Made by a program: the position numbers and the translations under genes. Shown here piece after piece: positions 44,789-54,304 of a DNA stretch of 64,000 bases (the stretch's first letter is position 1; each line of letters begins with the position of its first letter). Under the pieces are notes generated by a model that worked only from the letters and a program-made list of their open reading frames with translations, was not told the origin of the DNA and did no database searches. Source of the stretch: Luteolibacter algae (GTDB lineage Bacteria; Verrucomicrobiota; Verrucomicrobiia; Verrucomicrobiales; Akkermansiaceae); assembly GCF_042683045.1 (NCBI RefSeq), contig NZ_JBHUIT010000003.1, positions 1 through 64,000 of the forward strand, in the 5' to 3' direction.

Positions 44789-46183
44789 CTAATAGCTTCC
44801 GTTTTTATAAGTTCCCGCGGCGATGACTTTTCGCTCCGCCTGCGGATTTTCAAATTTTACATCTCCTTCAACGATCACACCTTCTTCGAAAGCGATCAGA
44901 CCGGAAACGACAAGTGAATCACATTTGATCAGGCTGGGAACGCCAAGTGCGTCCAAGGATTCCACTAGTTTATACTCAGCTGAAAGCGAGATATCCGGTG
45001 GCACGCCATTGCGTTCATTCCTCAATCTGACCTGGCCGTTTTCGAGGATTTCATAGGCATCCGATCTCAGCGCAAGCAGATCGGATGTGGTTTTCACAGG
45101 CGCGAAACGACTGCGCGGAACCTCAATGGCCAGCGCCCCCTCAAAGCATTCGATCGCGGAGCCCATAGCAATCTCCAGCTGAAAGACAGGCGTAGAGCCG
45201 GGATCACGAGGATCGACAGTTTTGCGGTTCTTAATCATCGGCAACGGAAGCACTCCAGAATCCGCACCAAGCTGGGCTTTCAATCTCTCCAGGTTCAGCC
45301 AGAGACTGTTTGTATTAAAATAGCGATGCTTCCCGATGTTCTGGAATTCCTCCAGGTTTTCCTCGGGACATTGGGCGACCTCCCGCAGCAAAAGCCGTCC
45401 ATCGCGCTTCCGTTTGGCCAAATGTCCGCCCTTTTTGTCCGCAGCAGTGCGGCGGGTGACTTCCATCATAAACGGAGCGCCGGATTCCGCGAAAAATGCC
45501 AGCAGCGAAGGATCTAGGATTGCTCCGAGATTATCGGAATTCGAGACAAAAGCATACTTCACGCCTTCTGCCAGCAGGCGGTCCAGCCAACCGCTGCCCA
45601 CCAAGGCGGGATACAGATCGCCATGCCCGGGAGGGCACCATTCCTGCTCCGGATCCACAGGCCATTCGACAGGCTTTAGCGTTTCCGCATCGATTTTGGG
45701 AATCATGTTCTGCATCATTTCCACCTCCGTGGCGGATGACAGACCATCCGACTCGTATTTCGCGAGATGACCTAGCGTTTCCTCACTGGTGCTAAAGCTG
45801 TTCATCAGCAGCAACCGGACCTTCTTTCCGCTCTGTTCTCGCAGGGACAGCGTCTGCCGGATCATCAGATCGAGGAAATTTACCCCCTTCCGAACCGCGA
45901 GAAGACTCTTCGGCCCCTGCAGGCCCATCCCCGTCCCGAGACCGCCATTGAGTTTTATCACCGCCACTTGCCCGAGCAGACCCGGCTCCTGATGCGATGG
46001 GAGTTCCTCCGCCTTCAGCAAATCGGCGTTCGGCTCAATGCTTTCTTCGGGGATCATACCCGTCTCATTGCGGAGGAGAGCCTCATAATTCCTGCGAAAG
46101 ACAGCCACAGGAGCATCGCCCATCCCCGCAGTCCTCATTTTTATCTCAAATGCATCGAAATCGCTCATGGGCGTATACTTCAC
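44789..46183 (-). CDS. UTP-glucose-1-phosphate uridylyltransferase (UDPGP family)
   Basis: Makes UDP-glucose, the precursor for many glycans and cell-wall sugars. The 464-residue protein belongs to the eukaryote-like UDPGP branch: the nucleotide-binding loop is LNGGLGTGMGLQGPKSLL near residue 80. Conserved blocks follow (NSFSTSEETLGHL, FVSNSDNLGAILDPSLLAFF, KRKDGRLLLREVAQCPEENL). The GTG at 46183 is supported by GGAGGG 4 bp ahead; ATG 46168 is an alternative. It heads the minus-strand operon with argH, pilD and the two pilT-like genes. Confidence 0.93.
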   Translation of the reverse strand: MKYTPMSDFDAFEIKMRTAGMGDAPVAVFRRNYEALLRNETGMIPEESIEPNADLLKAEELPSHQEPGLLGQVAVIKLNGGLGTGMGLQGPKSLLAVRKGVNFLDLMIRQTLSLREQSGKKVRLLLMNSFSTSEETLGHLAKYESDGLSSATEVEMMQNMIPKIDAETLKPVEWPVDPEQEWCPPGHGDLYPALVGSGWLDRLLAEGVKYAFVSNSDNLGAILDPSLLAFFAESGAPFMMEVTRRTAADKKGGHLAKRKRDGRLLLREVAQCPEENLEEFQNIGKHRYFNTNSLWLNLERLKAQLGADSGVLPLPMIKNRKTVDPRDPGSTPVFQLEIAMGSAIECFEGALAIEVPRSRFAPVKTTSDLLALRSDAYEILENGQVRLRNERNGVPPDISLSAEYKLVESLDALGVPSLIKCDSLVVSGLIAFEEGVIVEGDVKFENPQAERKVIAAGTYKNGSY

Positions 46184-46483
46184 GAGACCCTCCGCCAGGT
46201 AAATCCCAAATATTCCTGCAATCGGTGGCTATAAAGCTGGTGCGCTGGGATATTTGTATCCGGGAAATCCGTTTATCTGGCACCACGATAGAGCTGCACA
46301 AAACCGGAAAAAGTGAAGCAACGCAGGCAGCTGGCCAACTAAAACCAGCGGTTTTGAGATATGGAAAATATCCGCACGTATGAGCCATTTTACTAGATCT
46401 ACAGTATCCTGATGAAGCGGTTTAACGCCAGGATCTGGTATGGAGGATGCTGGGTAGCCGAAAGCTTAAATCAGATCGAACTT
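46184..46483. other. Divergent intergenic region between UDPGP gene and amidase
   Basis: A 300-bp spacer between two outward-facing genes. It should hold both promoters. An open frame from 46412 continues into the amidase but its first part does not look like amidase; see that entry. I could not fix a promoter or operator. Confidence 0.35.
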
Positions 46484-47515
46484 ATGAGACACGGAGATAT
46501 TTCCAGTAGCCCGGATACAGTAGGAGTAGCAGTTGTAAACTACAGGATGCCACGGCTTCACACGCGTGAAGATGTCTTGGAAAATGCAGCAAGAATTGCG
46601 GAGATGATCAAGGGGATGAAACTGGGGCTGCCTGGTATGGATCTCGTGATTTTTCCGGAATACAGCACCATGGGCATCATGTATGACCGGGATGAAATGA
46701 TGGCTACTGCTGCCACTATCCCGGGAGATGAGACCAGGATTTTTAGCGCGGCTTGTCGGGAAGCCAATACCTGGGGTGTGTTTTCCATTACAGGAGAACA
46801 GCACGAGGATCATCCCAATAAAGCTCCATACAATACCCTCATTCTTATCAATAATTTGGGTGAGATCGTCCAAAAATACCGGAAGTGCATTCCCTGGTGT
46901 CCCATCGAAGGCTGGTATCCCGGCGATACCACCTATGTCTCCGAAGGCCCGAAAGGGATGAAAATCAGCCTGATCATTTGTGACGATGGAAACTATCCGG
47001 AAATTTGGCGCGATTGTGCGATGAAAGGAGCTGAGCTGATTGTTCGCTGCCAAGGGTATATGTATCCGGCCAAAGAGCAGCAGGTGATGATGGCAAAGAG
47101 CATGGCCTGGGCGAACAATTGCTATGTCGCAGTTGCAAATGCCGCCGGGTTCGACGGAGTTTATTCATACTTCGGTCACTCTGCGATCATAGGATTCGAT
47201 GGTAGGACTCTCGGCGAGTGTGGAGAAGAGGATATGGGTGTCCAATACGCGCAGCTTTCGGTGAGCCAGATCCGTGATGCACGCGCCAATGACCAGTCTC
47301 AGAACCACCTTTTCAAATTACTACACCGCGGCTACACCGGGGTTCATAATTCCGGGGACGGCGATAAGGGGGTCGCGGCATGTCCTTTCGATTTCTATAG
47401 AAACTGGGTGATGAATCCCGGGAAAGCCCAGGCAGATGTGGAAGCGATGACTCGTGGAACCATCGGCGTGGCAGATTGCCCTGTGGGAACCCTACCGTGT
47501 GCCGACAAGGAGTAA
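46484..47515 (+). CDS. amiE: Aliphatic amidase
   Basis: Hydrolyses short-chain aliphatic amides such as acetamide and propionamide to ammonia and the acid; a homohexamer of the nitrilase superfamily. From ATG 46484 the protein begins MRHGDISSSPDTVGVAVVNY and has 343 residues. The catalytic triad sits at E59 (FPEYS), K134 (KYRKCIPW) and C166 (IICDDGN), the numbering known for the characterised family. The frame is open 72 bp further upstream, but that part is not conserved in the family. The protein keeps long stretches of the family consensus, which suggests strong selection or recent horizontal spread. Confidence 0.96.
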   Translation: MRHGDISSSPDTVGVAVVNYRMPRLHTREDVLENAARIAEMIKGMKLGLPGMDLVIFPEYSTMGIMYDRDEMMATAATIPGDETRIFSAACREANTWGVFSITGEQHEDHPNKAPYNTLILINNLGEIVQKYRKCIPWCPIEGWYPGDTTYVSEGPKGMKISLIICDDGNYPEIWRDCAMKGAELIVRCQGYMYPAKEQQVMMAKSMAWANNCYVAVANAAGFDGVYSYFGHSAIIGFDGRTLGECGEEDMGVQYAQLSVSQIRDARANDQSQNHLFKLLHRGYTGVHNSGDGDKGVAACPFDFYRNWVMNPGKAQADVEAMTRGTIGVADCPVGTLPCADKE

Positions 47516-47871
47516 ACGGCCGGGTAAATCCGGAACTCCTATCCAGCCGGAATCATGTCAGTGATGTTCCGGCTGACAATAACCGGACAAAACCGGAGCC
47601 CGCGGCGCACTCGGCAAAATGGACGTCTCTCCCGGTTCCGTTTCGGCTCAGAACGGGTGGTCAATTTTCTCAAACCTGGAATTATCGGGCAAGTTCTGGC
47701 TCTAGACTCCGTTTGGCTCCGCCGATTCCGCTGACCGCGCTCTAAGAGCCGAGGAATATATTCATTTTTTACAACTTTTCTGGAATACTGCCGCACGCGA
47801 GGGCTCTTCCAAAGGTGTATCCGGGCATCTCGTTGATCCCGCGATTCGCACCTGCGGAACCTCTCAAAATG
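47516..47871. other. Intergenic region with a strong hairpin
   Basis: About 356 bp without a credible gene. It contains a perfect 9-bp stem CAGCCGGAA / TTCCGGCTG (47544-47575) just after amiE, which could stop transcription although no T-run follows. The 3' part is A/T-rich and probably holds the promoter of the next gene. Confidence 0.5.
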
Positions 47872-50148
47872 ATGGCAAACCCTATTGCAAAATACTTCAA
47901 CTGGCTTCACGGCAAATGGCCTGCCGGGAAAGTGGAAAAATCTCCGGAAGTCAATGATGACGGCACTTGCAATGTTCCCGGGATCTACATTGTCGGGGAT
48001 CTGACCGGCGTCCCATTGCTGAAGTTCTCCGCCGATACCGGTGCACGGGCAGTCGCATCCATACTGTCTGAGCCCGGCTTCTCCAAAGGCGGTGCTGATA
48101 CGGACTTATTGGATCTCGCTATCATCGGAGCAGGTGTTTCCGGTATTTCCGCAGCCATTGAAGCAAAAAAGAAAGGACTTCGTTACGCCATTTACGAGTC
48201 TGCCGAATCTTTCTCCACCATACGGAATTTCCCGAGAAAAAAGCCTATCTACGCGTATCCAACGGAGATGACCCCAGCCGGTGAAATGCGCTTTCATGCG
48301 GAGATCAAAGAAGATCTATTGGTGGAGCTAAACGCCCAGCGGGAGGAACATGGAATTGAGACAACCAAAGCTGCTATTGAGAAACTTACGCGCCAGGACG
48401 GATATATCGAGCTTCACTCGGATAGCGGCGTAATAAAGGCCAATCGGGTCATTGTTGCCATCGGCCGCACGGGGAACTTCCGCAAACTCAACGTCCCCGG
48501 AGAGGGCCTGGACAAAGTATCCAACCGCTTGATCGATGCTTCCAAATATTCGGCAAAACGAGTCTTGGTGGTAGGCGGAGGCGACTCTGCCATGGAAGCT
48601 GCGATTTCCCTCGCGGAGGCAGGAGCGAGCGTTGATCTATCTTACCGTAAGAAGGAATTTTCCCGCCCCAAGCCTGAGAACATCGAAAAGCTGCAAGAAT
48701 TGGAATCGGAAGGCAGGCTCACTCTCCAGCTCGGCACAAATCTACAGGATATTTCAGACGAATCCGTTACTCTCTGTGGCGAGGACGGTTGTGATAACGT
48801 GATCGACAACGATTATGTCTTTACCCTCATCGGGCGTGAGGCGCCGCTGGATTTTTTCCGCAAATCCGGCATCAATGTCACAGGAGACAAAGGTCTGAAA
48901 TTCTGGCTGACGATGTCATTGGCACTGCTCTTCTGCGTATGGATGTATCATTGGAAAAAGGGAGGCGATCTACCTTTTGGAGGCAAGCTGCCAGCATTTC
49001 TCAATCCCCGACCGGGTAATCTCTACACAATGTTTACCGGCTGGTGGGACACGCCGGGGACTGTAGGACAAATTGTCAAAAGCTCGATCAGCGATCCCGG
49101 ATTTTACTACTCCCTGGCCTACTGCCTGTGCGTTTTCTTTTTTGGCCTACGCAGAATCCGCCGTCGTAAAACACCATATGTGAAGCGCCAGACTACGGTG
49201 CTGATACTCATCCAGTGGATCCCGCTATTTATACTTCCCTACTTTGTTTTCCCATGGATGGGCGGAAACGGCGTATTCACCTCCGGCGGCATCGGCCAGT
49301 GGTTCGGCGAGACTTTTTTATCCAATGGGCCCGGCACCGCACCGGATCAATATTGGCGGAGTTTCGGTTTCATTCTCGCGTGGCCGCTCTTTGTCTTCAA
49401 TCTTTTCACCGATGCTCCAATGTGGGGGTGGCTGGTTCTCGGCTTCGTCCAGACTTTTGTGATCATCCCATTCATCGTCTGGCGCTGGGGAAAAGGCGCG
49501 TATTGTAGCTGGATCTGCTCCTGCGGGGCTCTTGCCGAGACCATGGGCGATGCGCAGCGACATAAAATGCCGCATGGCCCGTTTTGGAACAAGCTCAACA
49601 TGCTTGGGCAGGTGATTCTTGCCTTCGCCTTCGTCATTCTCGGGGTCCGCATCGTCGGCTGGATCTTCCCCTCCACCGGACTGAACGATCTTTTCAAGCA
49701 ATTGCTTTATGACATGCCAGTCCTCAATTACTCATATTTTGTAGATCTCTGGTTGGCCGGCGTTCTCGGTGTGGCATTTTATTTCCATCTTTCAGGTCGT
49801 GTATGGTGCCGATTTGCCTGCCCACTGGCGGCGTTGATGCACATCTACGCCCGTTTCACGCGCTTCAGGATCTTTGCCGACAAAGACAAGTGCATTTCGT
49901 GCAACGTTTGCACCACCGTATGCCACCAGGGAATTGATGTCATGGCTTTCGCTAATAAAGGCAAGCCTTTGAAAGACCCGGAATGTGTGCGCTGCTCCGC
50001 ATGTGTCCAAAGCTGCCCAACCGGCGTTCTGAATTTCGGTAGATTTGGAAAAGAAACCTCTGGTGGGCGGGAAGTAATCTTCGATACCCTTCCTGCATCC
50101 TTGGTTCAACTGGCCGAGCGGCGCAAAAAAAACGCAGATAATTCTTAA
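47872..50148 (+). CDS. Fusion: FAD/NAD(P)-binding oxidoreductase + NosR/NapH-like 4Fe-4S membrane domain
   Basis: A 758-residue protein. The N-terminal half is a thioredoxin-reductase-like flavoprotein: VPGIYIVGDLTG near residue 40, the FAD-binding IIGAGVSGISAAIEAKKKGL near 85, and a second dinucleotide fold VLVVGGGDSAMEAAISLAEA near 240. The C-terminal half is membrane-bound with about six hydrophobic segments (for example FWLTMSLALLFCVWMYH and AGVLGVAFYFHLSG). It has the cysteine motifs CSWICSCGA and CRFACPLAAL of NosR/NapH-like proteins, and two ferredoxin clusters: CISCNVCTTVCHQG and CVRCSACVQSCPTG. It probably moves electrons between NAD(P)H and a membrane partner. The frame is open up to 47815, but homolog-like sequence starts at MANPIAKYFNWL. 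Confidence 0.8.
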   Translation: MANPIAKYFNWLHGKWPAGKVEKSPEVNDDGTCNVPGIYIVGDLTGVPLLKFSADTGARAVASILSEPGFSKGGADTDLLDLAIIGAGVSGISAAIEAKKKGLRYAIYESAESFSTIRNFPRKKPIYAYPTEMTPAGEMRFHAEIKEDLLVELNAQREEHGIETTKAAIEKLTRQDGYIELHSDSGVIKANRVIVAIGRTGNFRKLNVPGEGLDKVSNRLIDASKYSAKRVLVVGGGDSAMEAAISLAEAGASVDLSYRKKEFSRPKPENIEKLQELESEGRLTLQLGTNLQDISDESVTLCGEDGCDNVIDNDYVFTLIGREAPLDFFRKSGINVTGDKGLKFWLTMSLALLFCVWMYHWKKGGDLPFGGKLPAFLNPRPGNLYTMFTGWWDTPGTVGQIVKSSISDPGFYYSLAYCLCVFFFGLRRIRRRKTPYVKRQTTVLILIQWIPLFILPYFVFPWMGGNGVFTSGGIGQWFGETFLSNGPGTAPDQYWRSFGFILAWPLFVFNLFTDAPMWGWLVLGFVQTFVIIPFIVWRWGKGAYCSWICSCGALAETMGDAQRHKMPHGPFWNKLNMLGQVILAFAFVILGVRIVGWIFPSTGLNDLFKQLLYDMPVLNYSYFVDLWLAGVLGVAFYFHLSGRVWCRFACPLAALMHIYARFTRFRIFADKDKCISCNVCTTVCHQGIDVMAFANKGKPLKDPECVRCSACVQSCPTGVLNFGRFGKETSGGREVIFDTLPASLVQLAERRKKNADNS

Positions 50149-50150
50149 GC

Positions 50151-51635
50151 ATGTTCCTGGAAATTTTGCGTATTTTTGCGCTTTGTCTTTATGTCACCGC
50201 CAGCCTCGGACTCATTTTTTATGGGCTGAATTCCTACATACTCCTTTACCTATACAAACGCCGTGCACGAAGCACCGCCGAACGGCAAACTGAACAGGAG
50301 GAACAATGGATCAAGAACGTAGCAGACTCCGATCTTCCAATCGTTACCACTCAAATCCCGCTCTACAATGAACTGAATGTTGCAGGTAGAGTTATATCCG
50401 CCGTTGCCGCCTTCGATTATCCGCAAGGCAAGCACCAGATCCAGGTTCTCGATGACTCAAATGATGAGACCCGGGAACTGGTGGACAGACTGGCTGCCGA
50501 GCTCCGCGGAAAGGGAATCTGGATCGACGTTTTCCGTAGACAAAAGCGCCATGGCTACAAAGCGGGTGCATTGAATGATGCCATGCCGGAGGCCAAAGGC
50601 CAATTCATCGCCATTTTTGATAGCGATTTCATCCCTGCTCCGGATTTTCTCAGGAAAATGCTGCCCCACCTGGCCGACCAAAATACCGCTCTCGTTCAGG
50701 CACGATGGACGCATTTGAACCGTGAGCACTCACTCCTTACCCGTGCGCAATCAATCGGGATCGACGGTCATTTCCTCATTGAGCAAACCGCGCGTTCCGC
50801 AAACCGATTGTTTCTCAACTTCAATGGGACCGCCGGGGTCTGGCGGCGGACTGCCATCGACGACGCAGGTGGCTGGACAGCGGACACATTGACCGAGGAT
50901 CTGGACCTTTCCTACCGTGCGCAGTTGCGCGGGTGGCATCTCGAATATGTGCCGGCAGTGACGGTTCCTGCCGAGCTTCCGGAAAGCTACACGGCTTTCA
51001 AAAGCCAGCAATTTCGCTGGGCGAAAGGCTCCCTGCAAACGGCTATCAAACTATTACCGACTGTCCTGCGGTCAAAGGAGAGCCTTTTCACAAAGCTACA
51101 ATCACTCTTTCACCTTTGCCATTATTTCGCACATTTTCTGATGTTGCTGGTGGTTCTCCTGGCGTATCCGACATTCCGACAGATCGGGTCCGCCAGCTAT
51201 CATCCGGTTATCGTCGCGATCTTTTCTGTGCCGTTGATTCTCGCCACTCTGGGGCCTTCCATCCTTTATATTTCCTGCCAGGTTCTTCTTTACCCGAAAG
51301 AATGGCCGCGCCGGGTCGTCATCTTGCCTGCGCTGATGCTGGTGGGCTTCGGTATTTGCATTTCAAATACCCGGGCGGTTTTCGAGGCACTTCTCGGCAT
51401 CAAAAGCGGTTTTGTCCGCACACCGAAATCCGGCGAGGTTATCAAGAAGGCCTACCGGACAAGATCGAACCTGTTGCCGATGCTAGAGATCGGCGCCGGA
51501 TTTTACGCGGCATGGTCCATCTATCTTCTCGCTCATTATGGGAATCTCACGATCCTACCTTTCATGAGTATCTACTTTTTTGGTTTTATGATGGTGGGCA
51601 CTTCAAGCCTCCGCGAGCAACTACGGACAGCCTAG
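50151..51635 (+). CDS. Membrane glycosyltransferase, family 2 (cellulose-synthase-like)
   Basis: A 494-residue processive-type glycosyltransferase. One N-terminal helix (about 5-30) precedes the GT2 catalytic domain: IQVLDDSNDETRELVDRLA near 100, FDSDFIPAPDF with the D-x-D motif near 165, and FNGTAGVWRRTAIDDAGGW with TEDLDLSYRAQLRGW. The Q-x-x-R-W box is in SQQFRWAKGSLQ near 290. Four or more C-terminal helices follow. The arrangement is that of synthases that make and export polysaccharide. The donor and acceptor are unknown. It starts 2 bp after the flavoprotein fusion gene and 4 bp before the next glycosyltransferase, so all three are likely one operon. Confidence 0.9.
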   Translation: MFLEILRIFALCLYVTASLGLIFYGLNSYILLYLYKRRARSTAERQTEQEEQWIKNVADSDLPIVTTQIPLYNELNVAGRVISAVAAFDYPQGKHQIQVLDDSNDETRELVDRLAAELRGKGIWIDVFRRQKRHGYKAGALNDAMPEAKGQFIAIFDSDFIPAPDFLRKMLPHLADQNTALVQARWTHLNREHSLLTRAQSIGIDGHFLIEQTARSANRLFLNFNGTAGVWRRTAIDDAGGWTADTLTEDLDLSYRAQLRGWHLEYVPAVTVPAELPESYTAFKSQQFRWAKGSLQTAIKLLPTVLRSKESLFTKLQSLFHLCHYFAHFLMLLVVLLAYPTFRQIGSASYHPVIVAIFSVPLILATLGPSILYISCQVLLYPKEWPRRVVILPALMLVGFGICISNTRAVFEALLGIKSGFVRTPKSGEVIKKAYRTRSNLLPMLEIGAGFYAAWSIYLLAHYGNLTILPFMSIYFFGFMMVGTSSLREQLRTA

Positions 51636-51639
51636 TTCC

Positions 51640-53631
51640 ATGATTTCCCTCCGCCCTATTGCGTGGACAGTCTCGCTCATCCTCGGTTTGATCTTCGTCA
51701 CGGCTTGGGCCTTGCTGCCAGCCTTGGAGAGCGAACCGGAGCTCCGTGTCTTTCTGTTCAGCGGACTAGGTATTACAATGCTCGGAATGGTTTTTACCTT
51801 CCCAGCAGTCACCGGTAAAAGTTCGATCGGGCTGCTTGTGTTTGGCGCAATTCTTCTACGGATATTGCTTCTTCCCTCTCCGGTCTCGGACGATGTGAAC
51901 CGCTATCTATGGGAAGGAAAGCTGGTCTCCTCCGGGGAAAATCCGTATCTCAGCACAGCTGATGACCCACGGTGGATGGAGAGACGGGATATCTATTGGG
52001 AGGGAATGAATCATCGCGATCGTCCTACCGCTTATCCTCCGGGTATTCAGTGGATTATGGCGGGAACGGCAAGTATCCACTATCACCCGTTTTCATTCAA
52101 AATTTTATCGGTAGCCGCGGATCTATTATCCCTCCTGCTGGTTATCATCATCCTTAACCGTGAACGATTTCCCCTTCGGTGGGCCGGGTTCTATGCGTTC
52201 AATCCTGTGATACTGATCGCCTTTGCGGCGGAAGCCCATTTCGATTCCCTAATGATCGCCACAATTCTAGGCGCTCTGATGGCAGCAAAAGCGAAGCGGT
52301 TGTTGCCAGCCCTTTTTCTTTTAGCTCTTGCGGTCCAGATAAAATTTATCGCGCTGATTTTGTTGCCGCTGTTCCTTGTTCCGGACACGGGAAACGCCGG
52401 AAAAACCATAAAGCACGTAGCTACTATATTACCCGCATTCGGGGTATTTCTCCTGATGTTGATTGCTCCCTCGATCCCCTTTGGTGACGGACTGATCTCA
52501 TGGATCAGAGGCACCTCCGATTTCGCGGGGAACAGCGCTTTCAACGGACCGCTATTTACTTTTTTCAGCGTTCTAGGCGCAAACGAACTACTCGTCCGTG
52601 CTCTCTGTTATATCGTCTTTTTTGTGGGCTTTACCGCAGTGTGTATCGCACGAATCCGCGGCCTGGCGTTAGCGGCATCATCGGGCATTGCATTGACATT
52701 GCTACTCATTTGCTCGCCGATTGTTCACTTTTGGTATCTTGCCTGGATTCTACCATTCGCCGCATTACGACCCTCTTTTGGTTGGACTACAGCCTCGATA
52801 ACTATGGCCGTATATTTCCTCGCCTGGCGCACTCAGGCAGTCCATGGCTGGTGGGGATTCCAGCCCGAGGTTTCTTTATTCATATGGATTCCTGTGTTTT
52901 GCGCATTTCTTGCCCAGAACCGACACCTACCAGCTAGGATCGCTTACTTCCTGAAGACCGGGCGGCAATCCAAAGCCAGGAACGATCTTGGAATTGTGAT
53001 CCCTGTAATAGCACAAGGCGCCCGATCAGAGGCACTCGTCGAAAGGCTTGGCAACGAGCTTCCCGCTGGAACTCAAATCATCATTGCAGATGCTTCACAA
53101 CAACTGGGTCGTGGCAATCAGATTGCAGCTGGAATCTCCAAATTGGACACCGATTGGGTCCTAGTCGCCCACGCGGATACCATCTCGGCACAGGGATGGT
53201 ATCAAAATCTTATGTTAGCTATCGAAGCGCATCCGGAGGCGGCTTTGATGGTTCTCGGGCAGAGGTTTGACAAAGTCTCTCCTGGAACATTGCTTGTGGA
53301 AATACTTAACGAACTTCGGGTTGTGTTCGGCGGAGTCGCATTCGGAGATCAAACCATGGTTATCCGGCGAAGTGCGCTCGATAGCCTCGGCGGGTTTCCT
53401 GCACAACCGTTGATGGAAGACGTTGAGGCAAGCCTGCAGCTAGATAAACGAGGACCTATCCTTTATCTCGGCCACGAGTGGTCGGTCTCGGCGGTGAAGT
53501 GGAATGATAACTTCGGCTTGCGCTTTCTGACAGTCATTCGTTTGGTGGCGACCTATCAATTCACCCGCCTGAAGGGCCCCACCGAAGCAGCCAAATGCGC
53601 GGAAAAACTATACACGCAGTATTACAAGTAA
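51640..53631 (+). CDS. Fusion: polytopic GT-C-like membrane domain + family-2 glycosyltransferase
   Basis: A 663-residue protein. Residues about 1-430 hold ten or more hydrophobic segments with a conserved extracytoplasmic acidic loop (SDDVNRYLWEGKLVSSGENP), as in lipid-linked-sugar mannosyltransferases of the GT-C class. Residues about 450-663 form a soluble GT2 domain: an acidic VAHADTIS motif and the family block AFGDQTMVIRRSALDSLGGF then PLMEDVEASLQL, similar to TIGR04283-type transferases. The two domains are usually separate proteins. It is probably co-transcribed with the upstream synthase and may act in the same surface-glycan pathway. Confidence 0.8.
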   Translation: MISLRPIAWTVSLILGLIFVTAWALLPALESEPELRVFLFSGLGITMLGMVFTFPAVTGKSSIGLLVFGAILLRILLLPSPVSDDVNRYLWEGKLVSSGENPYLSTADDPRWMERRDIYWEGMNHRDRPTAYPPGIQWIMAGTASIHYHPFSFKILSVAADLLSLLLVIIILNRERFPLRWAGFYAFNPVILIAFAAEAHFDSLMIATILGALMAAKAKRLLPALFLLALAVQIKFIALILLPLFLVPDTGNAGKTIKHVATILPAFGVFLLMLIAPSIPFGDGLISWIRGTSDFAGNSAFNGPLFTFFSVLGANELLVRALCYIVFFVGFTAVCIARIRGLALAASSGIALTLLLICSPIVHFWYLAWILPFAALRPSFGWTTASITMAVYFLAWRTQAVHGWWGFQPEVSLFIWIPVFCAFLAQNRHLPARIAYFLKTGRQSKARNDLGIVIPVIAQGARSEALVERLGNELPAGTQIIIADASQQLGRGNQIAAGISKLDTDWVLVAHADTISAQGWYQNLMLAIEAHPEAALMVLGQRFDKVSPGTLLVEILNELRVVFGGVAFGDQTMVIRRSALDSLGGFPAQPLMEDVEASLQLDKRGPILYLGHEWSVSAVKWNDNFGLRFLTVIRLVATYQFTRLKGPTEAAKCAEKLYTQYYK

Positions 53632-53635
53632 TACC

Positions 53636-54256
53636 TTAGTTTTGCCCGGCGAGCCATCCGGCACAGAGCTGGCTCCACGTTTCCAATCTTTCGGATAATT
53701 CTTCGTTGAGCTCCTCGATAGTCGCCCACGAAAGATCTGTCAAAGCGTCTTCTCTGGATGAAACTTCCTCGCTTTCGAGCTCCACAAGATGGACAACTCC
53801 CAAGTGGACTTCACCCACCGGATTCGACTCATCATTGAGCAAGCCCACGATCCGCATCTCGTAATCGCAGAGAATCTCAAGCTCTTCATCTATCTCCCTT
53901 TGAACCGCTGAATAATAGGCCGCCGCGCCTTTTCTTCCATCCAGCATATCGATGGGATTGATGTGACCGCCCACCCCGATCGATAGTTTTGCATGAAGAC
54001 GGTTCTCACCGCCTGCCTTACCCCGGGTATAATGCAGAACTTTTTCACCGCATTTAAAAATGCAGTAAGGGATGATCTGCTTGTGGCTTGGGTCCTCTTC
54101 CGCCTGCGCACGATCCATGAAGAAATGAGCATCGTCTTCCAGCAGAGCGGCCACTGCGTCATCGACACCATCGGCACGGAGCCCCTCGAACATTCCAATC
54201 TCTTCGAGCAAGGCACGTTTCACCACCAATACTTCTTCACCAGCATATTTCGACAT
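53636..54256 (-). CDS. Nudix-like hydrolase
   Basis: A 206-residue protein with a Nudix-like box: GVGGHINPIDMLDGRKGAAA leading to AVQREIDEELEI, which supplies the R-E-x-x-E-E core. The glycine/glutamate spacing is longer than the classical G-x5-E-x7-REUxEExGU, so the family is divergent. The N-terminus (YAGEEVLVVKRALLEEIGMF) and the FFMDRAQAEEDPSH-type middle resemble a group of putative phosphoesterases. No substrate is inferred. It is convergent with the glycosyltransferase gene and shares its strand with cinA behind it. Confidence 0.75.
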   Translation of the reverse strand: MSKYAGEEVLVVKRALLEEIGMFEGLRADGVDDAVAALLEDDAHFFMDRAQAEEDPSHKQIIPYCIFKCGEKVLHYTRGKAGGENRLHAKLSIGVGGHINPIDMLDGRKGAAAYYSAVQREIDEELEILCDYEMRIVGLLNDESNPVGEVHLGVVHLVELESEEVSSREDALTDLSWATIEELNEELSERLETWSQLCAGWLAGQN

Positions 54257-54304
54257 GCGCGATCCTTCTGATTTCTCTCCTGCCAGACAACTCTGAAATC
54301 ACAT

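Noticed and set aside
46264..46300. A sigma-54 promoter before amiE suggested by TGGCAC
   Set aside because: The matching TTGC at the right distance is missing.
46412..46483. Upstream extension of the amidase frame as the true start
   Set aside because: The added 24 residues do not fit the family, and the MRHGDISSS start gives exact catalytic numbering.
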